From: Actinophytocola algeriensis
GTDB lineage: Bacteria; Actinomycetota; Actinomycetes; Mycobacteriales; Pseudonocardiaceae
Assembly (NCBI RefSeq): GCF_014203735.1
Contig: NZ_JACHJQ010000005.1
Coordinates: 898,326-962,325 of the forward strand
Direction: 5' to 3'
Length of the DNA: 64,000 nt
Both the position numbers and the translations under genes were made by a program. The notes under the pieces are model-generated. The model made no database searches, was not told where the DNA came from, and saw nothing but the letters and a program-made list of their open reading frames with translations. Shown here in pieces: positions 1 through 7,032 of the stretch (its first letter is position 1; every line of letters begins with the position of its first letter).

Positions 1-265
1 AAGGGAATTCCGTTGTCCAGCAACGTGTGCATGAGAACCTCTCAGCCCGCGTGCTCCTCCCATCCGGACTCTGACCGTCGGCCCCGGAATCCCACCGGGT
101 CAACCATCCGCGGGTGCGGACGGGTCGCGGGCTGTACCGCCGGTTCGGAATTCCACCGACCCCGGAACACGCGTCCCACCCACACTGCACCCGTCCAGAA
201 CCGCGGGCAGCGCCTTGTGACCAACCCCACCGAGGTCACCGGTCCCGGCGACGAGGATCCCTGTC
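1..265. other. Left-edge stretch without a supported gene
   Basis: No reading frame here resembles a known protein. The open frames on both strands are proline/arginine-rich, as expected for antisense or non-coding GC-rich DNA. GGAATTCC occurs twice, near positions 4 and 147. The stretch lies downstream of the DoxX-like gene and may contain its terminator, but I see no clear hairpin with a U-tract. Confidence 0.4.
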
Positions 266-643
266 CTAGGCGGCGAACGGGCCGAATCGCCCCCACGCCA
301 CGACGGCCGCGAGTGCGAGCAGGACGACGTTCATCGTGACCGCCTGGGCTTCGTGGCGGCGGGTGTGCGTGACGATCGCGCCGAGCATCAGCAGCACGAC
401 GCCGACCGCGGCCAGTGGGACGAGGACCGGGGTGATGTCGAGTGCGGCGGGGAGGACGAGGCCCACGGCGCCGAGGACCTCGAGGGTGCCGATGGCCTTG
501 ATGGCGGCGGGGCTGAAGCCGGCGAGCGCGGCGCCCATGGCCGAGGCGACCAGCTTCTCCTTGGACTGGGCGAGTTTCCCGATGCCGCTGGCCAGGAAGA
601 GGGCGGCCAGTACCCCGGCGATGATCCACAGAGTGACGTTCAT
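266..643 (-). CDS. DoxX-like small integral membrane protein
   Basis: The 125-residue protein has four predicted membrane helices (about residues 4-20, 47-66, 71-91 and 100-118) and the compact layout of the DoxX family. Members are often linked to redox stress, but the activity of most is unknown. I chose the ATG at 643 because the membrane helix starts immediately after it; the longer frame upstream is unlike a protein. There is no Shine-Dalgarno sequence, and a candidate ECF promoter ends only a few bases before the ATG, so the mRNA may be nearly leaderless. The gene is divergent from the ECF41 sigma factor gene at 745, which probably controls it. Confidence 0.8.
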   Translation of the reverse strand: MNVTLWIIAGVLAALFLASGIGKLAQSKEKLVASAMGAALAGFSPAAIKAIGTLEVLGAVGLVLPAALDITPVLVPLAAVGVVLLMLGAIVTHTRRHEAQAVTMNVVLLALAAVVAWGRFGPFAA

Positions 644-652
644 GCCCGGTCC

Positions 653-679
653 GACGACGCGGCCCGCCGTAGTGTGAGG
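653..679 (-). promoter_or_regulatory. Candidate ECF41-type promoter for the DoxX gene
   Basis: On the minus strand CCTCACA (673-679) is followed after exactly 16 bp by CGTC (653-656). The published ECF41 target motif is TGTCACA with CGTC at a similar distance, so two of seven -35 bases differ. The same motif and spacing occur on the plus strand for the sigma gene. The predicted transcript start would be close to the ATG at 643. Confidence 0.5.
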
Positions 680-690
680 TGACGCGCCGG

Positions 691-717
691 CCTCACATCC
701 GCGGGGCCTGTCTCGTC
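691..717 (+). promoter_or_regulatory. Candidate ECF41-type promoter for the sigma gene
   Basis: CCTCACA (691-697) is followed after 16 bp by CGTC (714-717), a mirror copy of the motif on the opposite strand at 653-679. It would give a leader of about 20 bases with a purine-rich Shine-Dalgarno stretch before the ATG at 745. Autoregulation is usual for ECF41 factors. Confidence 0.5.
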
Positions 718-744
718 GGACCAGGGGAAGGGGGTGGCGGCACC

Positions 745-1659
745 ATGACCACACCGGCAGAGCCCGACCCGGGTCTGAGCGCGATCATGAGCGAGCGGCG
801 TCAGCTGATCAACCTCGCGTACCGGCTGCTCGGTTCCCTGGCCGACGCGGAGGACGTCGTCCAGGAGACCTACGCCCGCTGGTACGCGATGCCGCGGCCG
901 CGGCAGGAGGCCGTCGAGTCGCCAGGGGCCTGGTTGACGACCGTCGCCGGCCGCATCTGCCTCGACGTGCTCCGCTCGGCCCGCGCCAGGCGGGAACGGT
1001 ACGTGGGGCAGTGGATCCCGGAACCGGTGCCCGAGCGCACGGAGTGGGGCAGCACGCGGCCCGCCGACATCGATCCGGCCGACCGGATCACCCTCGACGA
1101 GTCGGTCAACATGGCCTTCCTGGTCGTGCTCGAGTCGATGACCCCGGCCGAACGGGTCGCGTTCGTCCTCCACGACGTGTTCCGCTACTCCTTCGCCGAG
1201 GTGGCCGAGATCGTCGGCCGCACCCCGGCTGCCTGCCGCCAGCTCGCGTCGTCGGCGCGCCGACGCATCCGGGACTCGGCGGCACCCGCGACACCAGCAC
1301 CCCAGCGCGCCGACGTCGTCAGCAAGTTCAAACGGGCGTGGCAGGCGGGCGACATCGCCGCGCTCATCAGCGTGCTCGACCCCGACGCCACCGCCACCGG
1401 CGACGGTGGGGGCCTCGTGACCGCGTCGCCGCGACCGGTCAACGGCGCCGAGACGGTCGCGCGGTACTTCGCGGACCTCTCGCCGGGGCTGGCGGGCATG
1501 ACGCTCCTCGAACGCACGGTCAACGGTCAGCCGGGCCTGGCGATCCGGCACGACGGCGCCACGGTGGCGGTACTCGCGTTCGACGTGGCCGACGATCGGA
1601 TCAGGAACATCTGGGCGGTGCTCAACCCGGAGAAACTGCGCCCCTGGACGGCAGGCTGA
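745..1659 (+). CDS. ECF41 (SigJ-type) RNA polymerase sigma factor with SnoaL-like C-terminal domain
   Basis: The 304-residue protein has sigma region 2 (about 15-85, with the VVQETY element), a WIPEP linker motif (90-94), sigma region 4 (about 115-175) and an NTF2/SnoaL-like extension (about 185-304). The extension carries DGGG (220-223) and NPEKL (294-298). These are the family signatures of ECF41, where the extension replaces a separate anti-sigma factor and tunes activity. The ATG at 745 follows a GGGGAAGGGGG-like ribosome site. It is divergent from a DoxX gene with a matching promoter motif, suggesting that DoxX is its main target. Confidence 0.9.
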   Translation: MTTPAEPDPGLSAIMSERRQLINLAYRLLGSLADAEDVVQETYARWYAMPRPRQEAVESPGAWLTTVAGRICLDVLRSARARRERYVGQWIPEPVPERTEWGSTRPADIDPADRITLDESVNMAFLVVLESMTPAERVAFVLHDVFRYSFAEVAEIVGRTPAACRQLASSARRRIRDSAAPATPAPQRADVVSKFKRAWQAGDIAALISVLDPDATATGDGGGLVTASPRPVNGAETVARYFADLSPGLAGMTLLERTVNGQPGLAIRHDGATVAVLAFDVADDRIRNIWAVLNPEKLRPWTAG

Positions 1660-1663
1660 CGGC

Positions 1664-1688
1664 GCATCGAACCGTCGTCGCGGGGTAC
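1664..1688 (+). promoter_or_regulatory. Candidate SigB/SigF-like stress promoter
   Basis: GCAT (1664-1667), 15 bp, then GGGTAC (1683-1688) fits the actinobacterial GNNT-N14-16-GGGTAC/T pattern for stress sigma factors. The -10 ends nine bases before the ATG at 1698, so transcription would start at or near the initiation codon. The same geometry recurs at 2872-2896. The consensus is loose, so this is moderate evidence. Confidence 0.35.
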
Positions 1689-1697
1689 CCGGCGCCC

Positions 1698-1868
1698 ATG
1701 ACCACGAGCCCGATGGAACCGCACGAGGAACCACGTGAGGAAGTCGCCGCCGACCCGGGGCAGGAGGCGCCGGACACGGCACCCGATCTCGGGGACGAAG
1801 GCGTGGCGCCCGGCGACTCGCCGGAACGGGCCGCCGAAGAAGGTGAGCCCGTGGAGCCGCCCGACTGA
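1698..1868 (+). CDS. Small acidic, probably disordered protein
   Basis: This is a 56-codon frame rich in Glu, Asp and Pro, with no hydrophobic core, cysteine or recognised domain. The ATG at 1698 sits just after a GGGTACC element rather than a ribosome site, so it may be translated from a leaderless message. It begins 38 bases after the sigma gene and overlaps nothing. Composition suggests an unstructured, highly charged peptide of unknown role. A SigB-like promoter would make it a stress protein, which is inference. Confidence 0.5.
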   Translation: MTTSPMEPHEEPREEVAADPGQEAPDTAPDLGDEGVAPGDSPERAAEEGEPVEPPD

Positions 1869-1876
1869 ACAGCCGG

Positions 1877-2200
1877 TCAGACGCTCAGCGTCGACAGCGC
1901 GTACAGGACCACGGCGAACGCGACCAGGACGAACGCGATCCCCAGGCCGCCGCCCACCAGCACGCCGACGCCGAACCGCCGCCACCGCGAGTGCTTGCCC
2001 GACGCCACCATCACGGTGCCGACGACGACCGAGGCGAGCGCGATGCCGACGAAGGTGTTCGCGTACTCGCCGCCTGCCCAGCCCGCGCCGGCCAGTGCGC
2101 CGGTCTGGTAGGCGAGCACCACGACGAGCAGCAGCCCGAACGTCACCCCGAACCCGGCGGGCGCCATGCCCGGATGCCTCTGGTGGTCGATGTCAGCCAT
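1877..2200 (-). CDS. Small membrane protein of unknown function
   Basis: The 107-residue protein has three hydrophobic helices (about residues 16-36, 45-65 and 76-102) and a basic loop (KHSRWRR) between the second and third. There are no catalytic motifs. I prefer the ATG at 2200 over the one two codons upstream because MADIDHQ is the more usual beginning. It converges on the small acidic gene, with eight bases between the two stop codons. No function can be assigned. Confidence 0.65.
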   Translation of the reverse strand: MADIDHQRHPGMAPAGFGVTFGLLLVVVLAYQTGALAGAGWAGGEYANTFVGIALASVVVGTVMVASGKHSRWRRFGVGVLVGGGLGIAFVLVAFAVVLYALSTLSV

Positions 2201-2291
2201 ACCCACGACTGTGACGACCCGGCGCCGCCCTGCGCATCGGTAGGACTACGCAACCCCGGCGCACCCGCCCCGCACCGTCGGACCGGCCGCC

Positions 2292-2783
2292 TCACCGGCG
2301 CCCGATGGCAGGCTCCCGGCGCGGGCGGTCCGACCCGGGCCACACGTAGGGCAGGTCGTCGGGGATGTCCGGGAAGAAGTGCCGGTAGTGGGCTGGGTCC
2401 TTGCGGACCAGAGCGGACCGGTGGCTGAGGTGGAACTCCGTGTCACCGAGCCAGGGCGGAAGTTCGCCCGCGCCCGCCAGGTCCTGCTGGGTGCGCACGA
2501 CGTCCACGCCCGTCGCCCGGTGCAGGTCCTGGCGCAGCGTCACCTGGCAGGTGTCCTGCCTGCCCGTCGCGCACCAGACCGCGCAGATCTCCAGCCCATA
2601 GCGCACGAGCGCCTCTTCGTAGCCCGCCCACATGGCCGCGGCCGGGTGGTGCCGCCAGCCGTAGCCCGCCACGGTCAGCGCACGCAGGACCTGGATGGTC
2701 TCGACGCGCTGTTTGCCGAGCCGCCGCTGGTCGAGCACCACCGCGGTGTCGTGGAAGTCGGCGTGGGGGAGGAAGGTCTGCAC
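2292..2783 (-). CDS. MSMEG_6728-like protein (pyrimidine-dimer glycosylase-like family)
   Basis: The 163-residue protein begins VQTFLPHADF and contains the conserved runs RLGKQRVETIQVLRAL and GWRHHPAAAMWAGYEEAL. These are typical of the actinobacterial MSMEG_6728 family, which is related to the Pyr_excise (T4 endonuclease V-like) domain; the repair activity of this branch is not established. The GTG at 2783 is chosen because family similarity starts exactly there. Conserved His, Arg and Tyr residues in the first half suggest a retained active site. It is a single gene between unrelated neighbours. Confidence 0.75.
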   Translation of the reverse strand: MQTFLPHADFHDTAVVLDQRRLGKQRVETIQVLRALTVAGYGWRHHPAAAMWAGYEEALVRYGLEICAVWCATGRQDTCQVTLRQDLHRATGVDVVRTQQDLAGAGELPPWLGDTEFHLSHRSALVRKDPAHYRHFFPDIPDDLPYVWPGSDRPRREPAIGRR

Positions 2784-2871
2784 GGTGCCGGTTACCCGGC
2801 GAGCTCCCCGGTATGCGGACCACTCAGGACGGACGACGCGAGCGGTCACCGTGCCTCGGTCCTGTGACCTG

Positions 2872-2896
2872 GCCTGAAACGCGTGATCGCGGGTAC
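2872..2896 (+). promoter_or_regulatory. Candidate SigB/SigF-like stress promoter
   Basis: GCCT (2872-2875), 15 bp and GGGTAC (2891-2896), with the ATG ten bases later at 2907. Spacing and sequence around GGGTACCC and CGCCCATGAC closely parallel those before the gene at 1698. This suggests common control and leaderless translation. Confidence 0.4.
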
Positions 2897-2906
2897 CCCC
2901 ACGCCC

Positions 2907-3353
2907 ATGACACACACGACGGACGACCCCCGCCTCGAGGGTGGCGACTGGCGCGACCGACTGGACGACGCCACGGTCGAGGCGGTGGGCGCGATGACCG
3001 AGGCCCTCGAGACCGTGGAGGTGGCCAGGGGCCACCTCTTCGCGTTCCACCAGCTCACCGGTTCGGCGGACTTCAAGCTGGAACGGGCGATCACGCTGCT
3101 GGGCGAGGCCGGTCACCACGACCTCGCCGAGCGCCTGAAACGCGAACTGCTCGGCCGCAACGTCCTACCGGGACGGTGGACGTTCCAGGTCATCGAGGAC
3201 TACGAGGACACGTACTACACGCCCTTCCGCGGCCTGGAGCGCGAGGTCCGCGACCTCACCCACGGCGTGGCCCACGTCTACGAGGCCGACCTGAAACGCA
3301 GGCGCCGCACGGTCGGTGAACCCGGGCACGAGGCCACGCCCCGGGAGGTCTGA
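2907..3353 (+). CDS. Conserved hypothetical actinobacterial protein
   Basis: The 148-residue soluble protein is mostly helical and charged, without signal peptide or membrane segment. A long amphipathic stretch (about residues 25-90) leads into an aromatic patch (YEDTYYTPFRGLE), and the protein ends in a basic tail. I do not recognise a named domain. The ATG at 2907 directly follows a GGGTAC stress-type promoter motif with no ribosome site, implying a leaderless message. If that promoter is real, the protein belongs to a general stress response. Its role is otherwise unknown. Confidence 0.65.
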   Translation: MTHTTDDPRLEGGDWRDRLDDATVEAVGAMTEALETVEVARGHLFAFHQLTGSADFKLERAITLLGEAGHHDLAERLKRELLGRNVLPGRWTFQVIEDYEDTYYTPFRGLEREVRDLTHGVAHVYEADLKRRRRTVGEPGHEATPREV

Positions 3354-3475
3354 GTTCCGCGGCCGCCTGCCCACGCGGCGGCGATCGGGTCGGCTGGGCC
3401 GGGTGGCTCTTTCCGTTGCGGCGCACATGGTGTACGACCGAAGCGGATGGGCTGTCCGTCGATGGGGGCGATCCC

Positions 3476-4081
3476 ATGAAGGCCCGTGTGCTGACGCAGC
3501 GGTCGCAGTCCTTGTTCGGGGCCATGGGAGGGTGGCGCACGGTCGCGGAGATCTTCGCGTCGCGAGTCGTGTTCCTCATCGCCTACCTGCTGACCGGGCA
3601 GGTGTGGTTCTCCGCGCTCGCGGCGGTCGGGGCGGTGGTCGTGTTCGTGGTGGTGCGGGTGTGGGCCGACCGGAAGTACTGGCAGGCGCTGGCCGCGCTC
3701 GTGATGGTGGGGATCTCGGCGTTGCTGGCCGGGGGCACCGGCCAGGGCATCAACTTCTACCTCACCGACATCGTCCGCAACGTCGGTGCGGCGGTCGTGC
3801 TGGCCGTTTCCATGCTGGTGCGGTGGCCGTTCATCGGCCTACTGGTCGGCGCGGCCCGCGGTGAACGGCTCGGCTGGCGGCAGGACCGCGCCAAGCGGCG
3901 GCGGTACCAGGCGTGCACGGGCGTGTTCCTGACGAAGTTCACGCTCGCGCCGCTGGTGATGACGCCGTTCTACCTCGCAGGGCAGGTGGTCGCTCTCGGC
4001 ATCACCGCCACCCTGGTGGGCACCCCCGCGATCGCGGTCTGCGTCTACTTCTCCTGGCGGATCCTGCGCGTCAGGGCCTGA
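3476..4081 (+). CDS. DUF3159-family membrane protein
   Basis: The 201-residue protein has five to six membrane helices. Features of DUF3159 are visible: an early LTGQVWFSALAAV segment, VRWPFIGLLVGA near residue 122, WRQDRAKRRRY in a cytoplasmic loop, and PFYLAGQVVALG near the end. DUF3159 proteins are actinobacterial and functionally uncharacterised. The ATG at 3476 comes after a poor ribosome site, but the first helix makes it the best choice. Its last 37 bases overlap the 3' end of the convergent FAD oxidoreductase gene. Confidence 0.75.
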   Translation: MKARVLTQRSQSLFGAMGGWRTVAEIFASRVVFLIAYLLTGQVWFSALAAVGAVVVFVVVRVWADRKYWQALAALVMVGISALLAGGTGQGINFYLTDIVRNVGAAVVLAVSMLVRWPFIGLLVGAARGERLGWRQDRAKRRRYQACTGVFLTKFTLAPLVMTPFYLAGQVVALGITATLVGTPAIAVCVYFSWRILRVRA

Positions 4082-5142
4082 GCCGCCACGGTGTCGGGGA
4101 ACGAGCCGTCCCCGAACAGCAGACGGGACGCCGCCGCCCGGCCGGGGCGGGTGCGCAACAGGCGGAACGCCAGCTCCACCGTGGCCGGGTTTCCCATGCG
4201 GGACAGGGCATCGCGCAGCAGGAGCCGACCTCGGAACCGTGCGCGCAGTGCCGTGCCGTCGTAGTGCCGCAGCACCGAGGTGTCACCGGTGCGCAGGTAG
4301 TCGCCGGTGACGGCCGCCGCCAGCTGTGACAGGCGCAGGCACGGGTCGAGGCCGCCCGCGGTCAGCGGGGACACCGCGCCCGACGCGTCGCCGACGAGGA
4401 GGCCCTCGGCGCACGCGATCCGGCGCAGCACACCGCCGACGGGGATCGGCCCGCCGCGGCGGCGCACCGGGCCCTCGGGTGCCGGCACCGGAGGGAACCC
4501 GTCGCGGAAGGACCGCAGCAGCCGGGGGAGCGGCGCGGTGAGCCGGTCGGGCCGCCCGGCCAGGCCGAGGTGGGCGTGCGCCCCGTCGTCGACGAGCCAG
4601 GCGAGGTACCCGGGTGCGAGCCGCGGGTCGAGCACGCAGTGGAACGTCGGCGTGCCCGCGCCGACCGGGTACACCTCCTCGACGCCGATGATCAGCCGTC
4701 GGTTCACGTCGAGTCCGAGCCTGCGTGCGACCGTCGACCGGGCGCCGTCGGCGCCGATGGTGAACCGCGCCGTGACCCCCTCCACCGGATACGGGACCCC
4801 CAGGCGGATCCGCGCCCCGGCCTGCCTGGCCGCGGCCAGCGCGTGCGCGTAGATGCCCGCCATGTCGGCGACCCGGAACTCGTCGCGAGCGCTGACCAGC
4901 TCGACCGGCTTCCGCAGCGACGGCGGGTAGAGCAGCACTCGCCGCACCGCGGGCCCGAGGTGGTGCTCCGGCAACGCGAAGTCCTCGAGCGTCCGCCGCA
5001 CGAAGATGCCGGTGGTCCGGATGCCGACGTCGAGACGGCTGCGGCGCTCGCACACGAGGACGTCGAAGCCCTGCAACGCGAGCAGCCGCGCCGTGTGCAG
5101 CCCGGCGAGCCCGGCGCCGACGACGAGCACATCCACCATCAT
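4045..5142 (-). CDS. FAD-dependent oxidoreductase (geranylgeranyl-reductase/monooxygenase-like)
   Basis: The 365-residue protein starts with a Rossmann beta-alpha-beta fold carrying GAGLAG (residues 9-14). It has a second FAD-contact motif GLLVGDASGAVSPLTAGG near residue 260. The fold and length match NAD(P)/FAD-dependent oxidoreductases of the geranylgeranyl reductase/PHBH superfamily; the substrate is unknown. It is divergent from the luciferase-like gene at 5239. The intergenic region contains two dyad sequences, so the pair may share a regulator. Its 3' end overlaps the convergent DUF3159 gene. Confidence 0.8.
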   Translation of the reverse strand: MMVDVLVVGAGLAGLHTARLLALQGFDVLVCERRSRLDVGIRTTGIFVRRTLEDFALPEHHLGPAVRRVLLYPPSLRKPVELVSARDEFRVADMAGIYAHALAAARQAGARIRLGVPYPVEGVTARFTIGADGARSTVARRLGLDVNRRLIIGVEEVYPVGAGTPTFHCVLDPRLAPGYLAWLVDDGAHAHLGLAGRPDRLTAPLPRLLRSFRDGFPPVPAPEGPVRRRGGPIPVGGVLRRIACAEGLLVGDASGAVSPLTAGGLDPCLRLSQLAAAVTGDYLRTGDTSVLRHYDGTALRARFRGRLLLRDALSRMGNPATVELAFRLLRTRPGRAAASRLLFGDGSFPDTVAAQALTRRIRQEK

Positions 5143-5156
5143 GCATCGAGTATCAC

Positions 5157-5177
5157 TTGAAATCTATCGATTTTCAA
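5157..5177. promoter_or_regulatory. Dyad TTGAAA-N9-TTTCAA, candidate operator
   Basis: Perfect 6-bp arms TTGAAA and TTTCAA around a 9-bp AT-rich spacer lie 15 bp upstream of the FAD oxidoreductase start and 61 bp from the luciferase-like start. The AT-richness stands out in this genome and fits a promoter/operator. A second, shorter dyad lies at 5199-5210. Confidence 0.35.
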
Positions 5178-5198
5178 TAGGCAACTCCAGGGCTGTAG

Positions 5199-5210
5199 TT
5201 GAGGAATCAA
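5199..5210. promoter_or_regulatory. Dyad TTGA-N4-TCAA, candidate second operator
   Basis: A 12-bp inverted repeat sharing the TTGA/TCAA half-site of the dyad at 5157-5177 lies 29 bp before the GTG at 5239. The paired half-sites make a shared regulator plausible, but short dyads occur by chance. Confidence 0.25.
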
Positions 5211-5238
5211 TCAGCTGGGTGGTGCGTTGGACAATGTC

Positions 5239-6258
5239 GTGAAGAACATCGGATTCCTCTCGTTCGGACACTGGTCGGACAGCCAGCACTCGCAGACGCG
5301 GACGGCGGCCGACGCGTTGCTGCAGGCCGTCGACCTGGCCGTGGCGGCCGAGGAGCTGGGTGCGGACGGCGCCTGGTTCCGGGTGCACCACTTCGCGCAG
5401 CTGGCCTCGCCGTTCCCGCTGCTGGCGGCGATCGGCGCGAAGACCCAGCGCATCGAGATCGGCACCGGCGTGATCGACATGCGGTACGAGAACCCGATGT
5501 ACATGGTCGAGGACGCGGGTGCGGCGGACCTCATCGCGGGCGGCAGGCTCCAGCTCGGCATCTCCCGCGGCTCACCGGAGCAGGTGATCGACGGGTGGCG
5601 CTACTTCGGCTACCAGCCGAACGAGGGCGACACCGACGCCGACATGGCCCGCAAGCACGCCGAGGTCGTGCTGAAGGTGCTGGAGGGCAAGGGGTTCGCC
5701 CAGCCCAACCCGCGGCCGATGTTCGCGAACCCGCCCGGGCTGCTGCGGGTCGAACCGCACTCGCCGGGGCTGCGGAACCGGATCTGGTGGGGCGCGGGCT
5801 CCAACGGCACCGCGGCGTGGGCGGCCAAGCAGGGCATGCACCTGATGAGCTCGACGCTGAAGAACGACGAGGGCGGCGCACCGTTCCACGTGCAGCAGGC
5901 CGAGCAGATCCGCGCGTACCGCAAGGCGTGGGCGGAGGCCGGGTGGGAGCACGAGCCGCGGGTCTCGGTGTCGCGCAGCGTCTTCGCGCTCACCACCGAC
6001 CTGGACCACGCGTACTTCGGCGGTGACGGCGAGAGCGCCGACCAGATCGGCTACATCGACGCCGACACGAAGGCGATCTTCGGGCGCACCTACGCCGCGG
6101 AGCCGGACGCGCTGGTGGCGCAGCTGGCCGAGGACGAGGCGATCGCCGAGGCCGACACGCTGCTCCTGACGGTGCCCAACCAGCTCGGCGTGGACTACAA
6201 CGCGCACCTGCTCGAGAGCATCCTCACGCACGTGGCGCCGGAGCTCGGCTGGCGCTGA
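5239..6258 (+). CDS. LLM-class flavin-dependent monooxygenase (luciferase-like)
   Basis: The 339-residue protein is a single-domain TIM-barrel luciferase-like oxidoreductase. It begins VKNIGFLSFGHW and contains GTGVIDMRYENP, GGRLQLGISRGSP and WWGAGSNGTAAWAA, all typical of F420- or FMN-dependent LLM enzymes. It ends VNPQLG-like with LLESILTHVAPELGW. I chose the GTG at 5239; a TTG at 5227 is in frame but lies outside the conserved start. The substrate is unknown. The divergent FAD oxidoreductase suggests a shared oxidative role. Confidence 0.85.
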   Translation: MKNIGFLSFGHWSDSQHSQTRTAADALLQAVDLAVAAEELGADGAWFRVHHFAQLASPFPLLAAIGAKTQRIEIGTGVIDMRYENPMYMVEDAGAADLIAGGRLQLGISRGSPEQVIDGWRYFGYQPNEGDTDADMARKHAEVVLKVLEGKGFAQPNPRPMFANPPGLLRVEPHSPGLRNRIWWGAGSNGTAAWAAKQGMHLMSSTLKNDEGGAPFHVQQAEQIRAYRKAWAEAGWEHEPRVSVSRSVFALTTDLDHAYFGGDGESADQIGYIDADTKAIFGRTYAAEPDALVAQLAEDEAIAEADTLLLTVPNQLGVDYNAHLLESILTHVAPELGWR

Positions 6259-6357
6259 TCGGCGAGAACTCATCCCCAGCACCAAGTCCGAGGCGGGCGC
6301 GACCGACCGCGGCGACGGCGAGGACTGCGAGACCGACCGCTGACCGGCCACCGCGGG

Positions 6358-7032
6358 TCACGGCCGGTGCCAGCCGTGCAGCTTGTCGGGGTTCAGGACG
6401 ATCCACACGGCGGTGACCTCGGTGTCCGCGAGGCTCACGCTGACCACCGCGACCGCCCGGCCCGCGCGGCGCAAGGCAAGGCCGGTCCTGCCGTTGACGG
6501 GTTCGACGGTCAGCACGTCGCCCGCGCGGCCGGACAGCAGCGCGGCGACGAACCGGGCGACCTCGGTCGCGCCCCGGATCGGGCGCACCGGCGCCCGCAC
6601 CTTCCCGCCGCCGTCGCACACGACCACCGCGTCGGCGGCCATGATCGCGGTCAGGCCCGCGATGTCGCCCGTGCCGCAGGCGGCGGCGAACCGGCGCGCG
6701 ACGTGGTCGTGCGTGGCGAGTGCCGCCGGATCGGAACCGCCCGCCGGGCAGGGCACGTGCACCGGAGCCGGCACGGGAGCCGGAGGGCTCGCCGTGGTCC
6801 GGTCGATGTCGAGCAGCTCCAGGCTGATGTCCGCGGCGGCCCGGGTCAGCCAGGCCTTCGGCAGGAGGATGGCCGACCGCGTGTCGTCGTCGAGGGTGTA
6901 CCAGCGGCGGTAGGTCTCCTGGACGATCCAGTCGGCCGTACTCGCCGACCCGAACATCCACAGCGCGATCTCGAGCAGGTGCTGTCGTTCGTCGAGCATC
7001 TCCGCCAGTGACTCGGCACCAGCATCAGGCAC
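6358..7032 (-). CDS. Sigma-like protein with region 2 and SnoaL extension but no region 4
   Basis: The 224-residue protein begins with a sigma region-2-like segment (about 10-75) that keeps IVQETYRRWY and PKAWLTRAAADIS. Region 4 is then replaced by a proline/alanine linker (about 80-105, SPPAPVPAPVHVP). The C-terminal half is an ECF41-type SnoaL domain with DGGGK (140-144) and NPDKL (214-218). It cannot read a -35 element in the usual way, so it may act as a decoy, co-regulator or ligand sensor. The GTG start at 7032 overlaps the stop of the full-length ECF41 gene by eight bases, indicating translational coupling. Function is inferred. Confidence 0.75.
   Translation of the reverse strand: MPDAGAESLAEMLDERQHLLEIALWMFGSASTADWIVQETYRRWYTLDDDTRSAILLPKAWLTRAAADISLELLDIDRTTASPPAPVPAPVHVPCPAGGSDPAALATHDHVARRFAAACGTGDIAGLTAIMAADAVVVCDGGGKVRAPVRPIRGATEVARFVAALLSGRAGDVLTVEPVNGRTGLALRRAGRAVAVVSVSLADTEVTAVWIVLNPDKLHGWHRP

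Noticed and set aside
13..339. 108-codon frame at the left edge
   Set aside because: No known protein, poor codon pattern, and it overlaps the convergent end of the DoxX gene.
4283..5146. 287-codon frame within the FAD oxidoreductase
   Set aside because: It is an alternative frame of a gene with intact FAD motifs and is itself Arg/Ala/Gly-rich without motifs.
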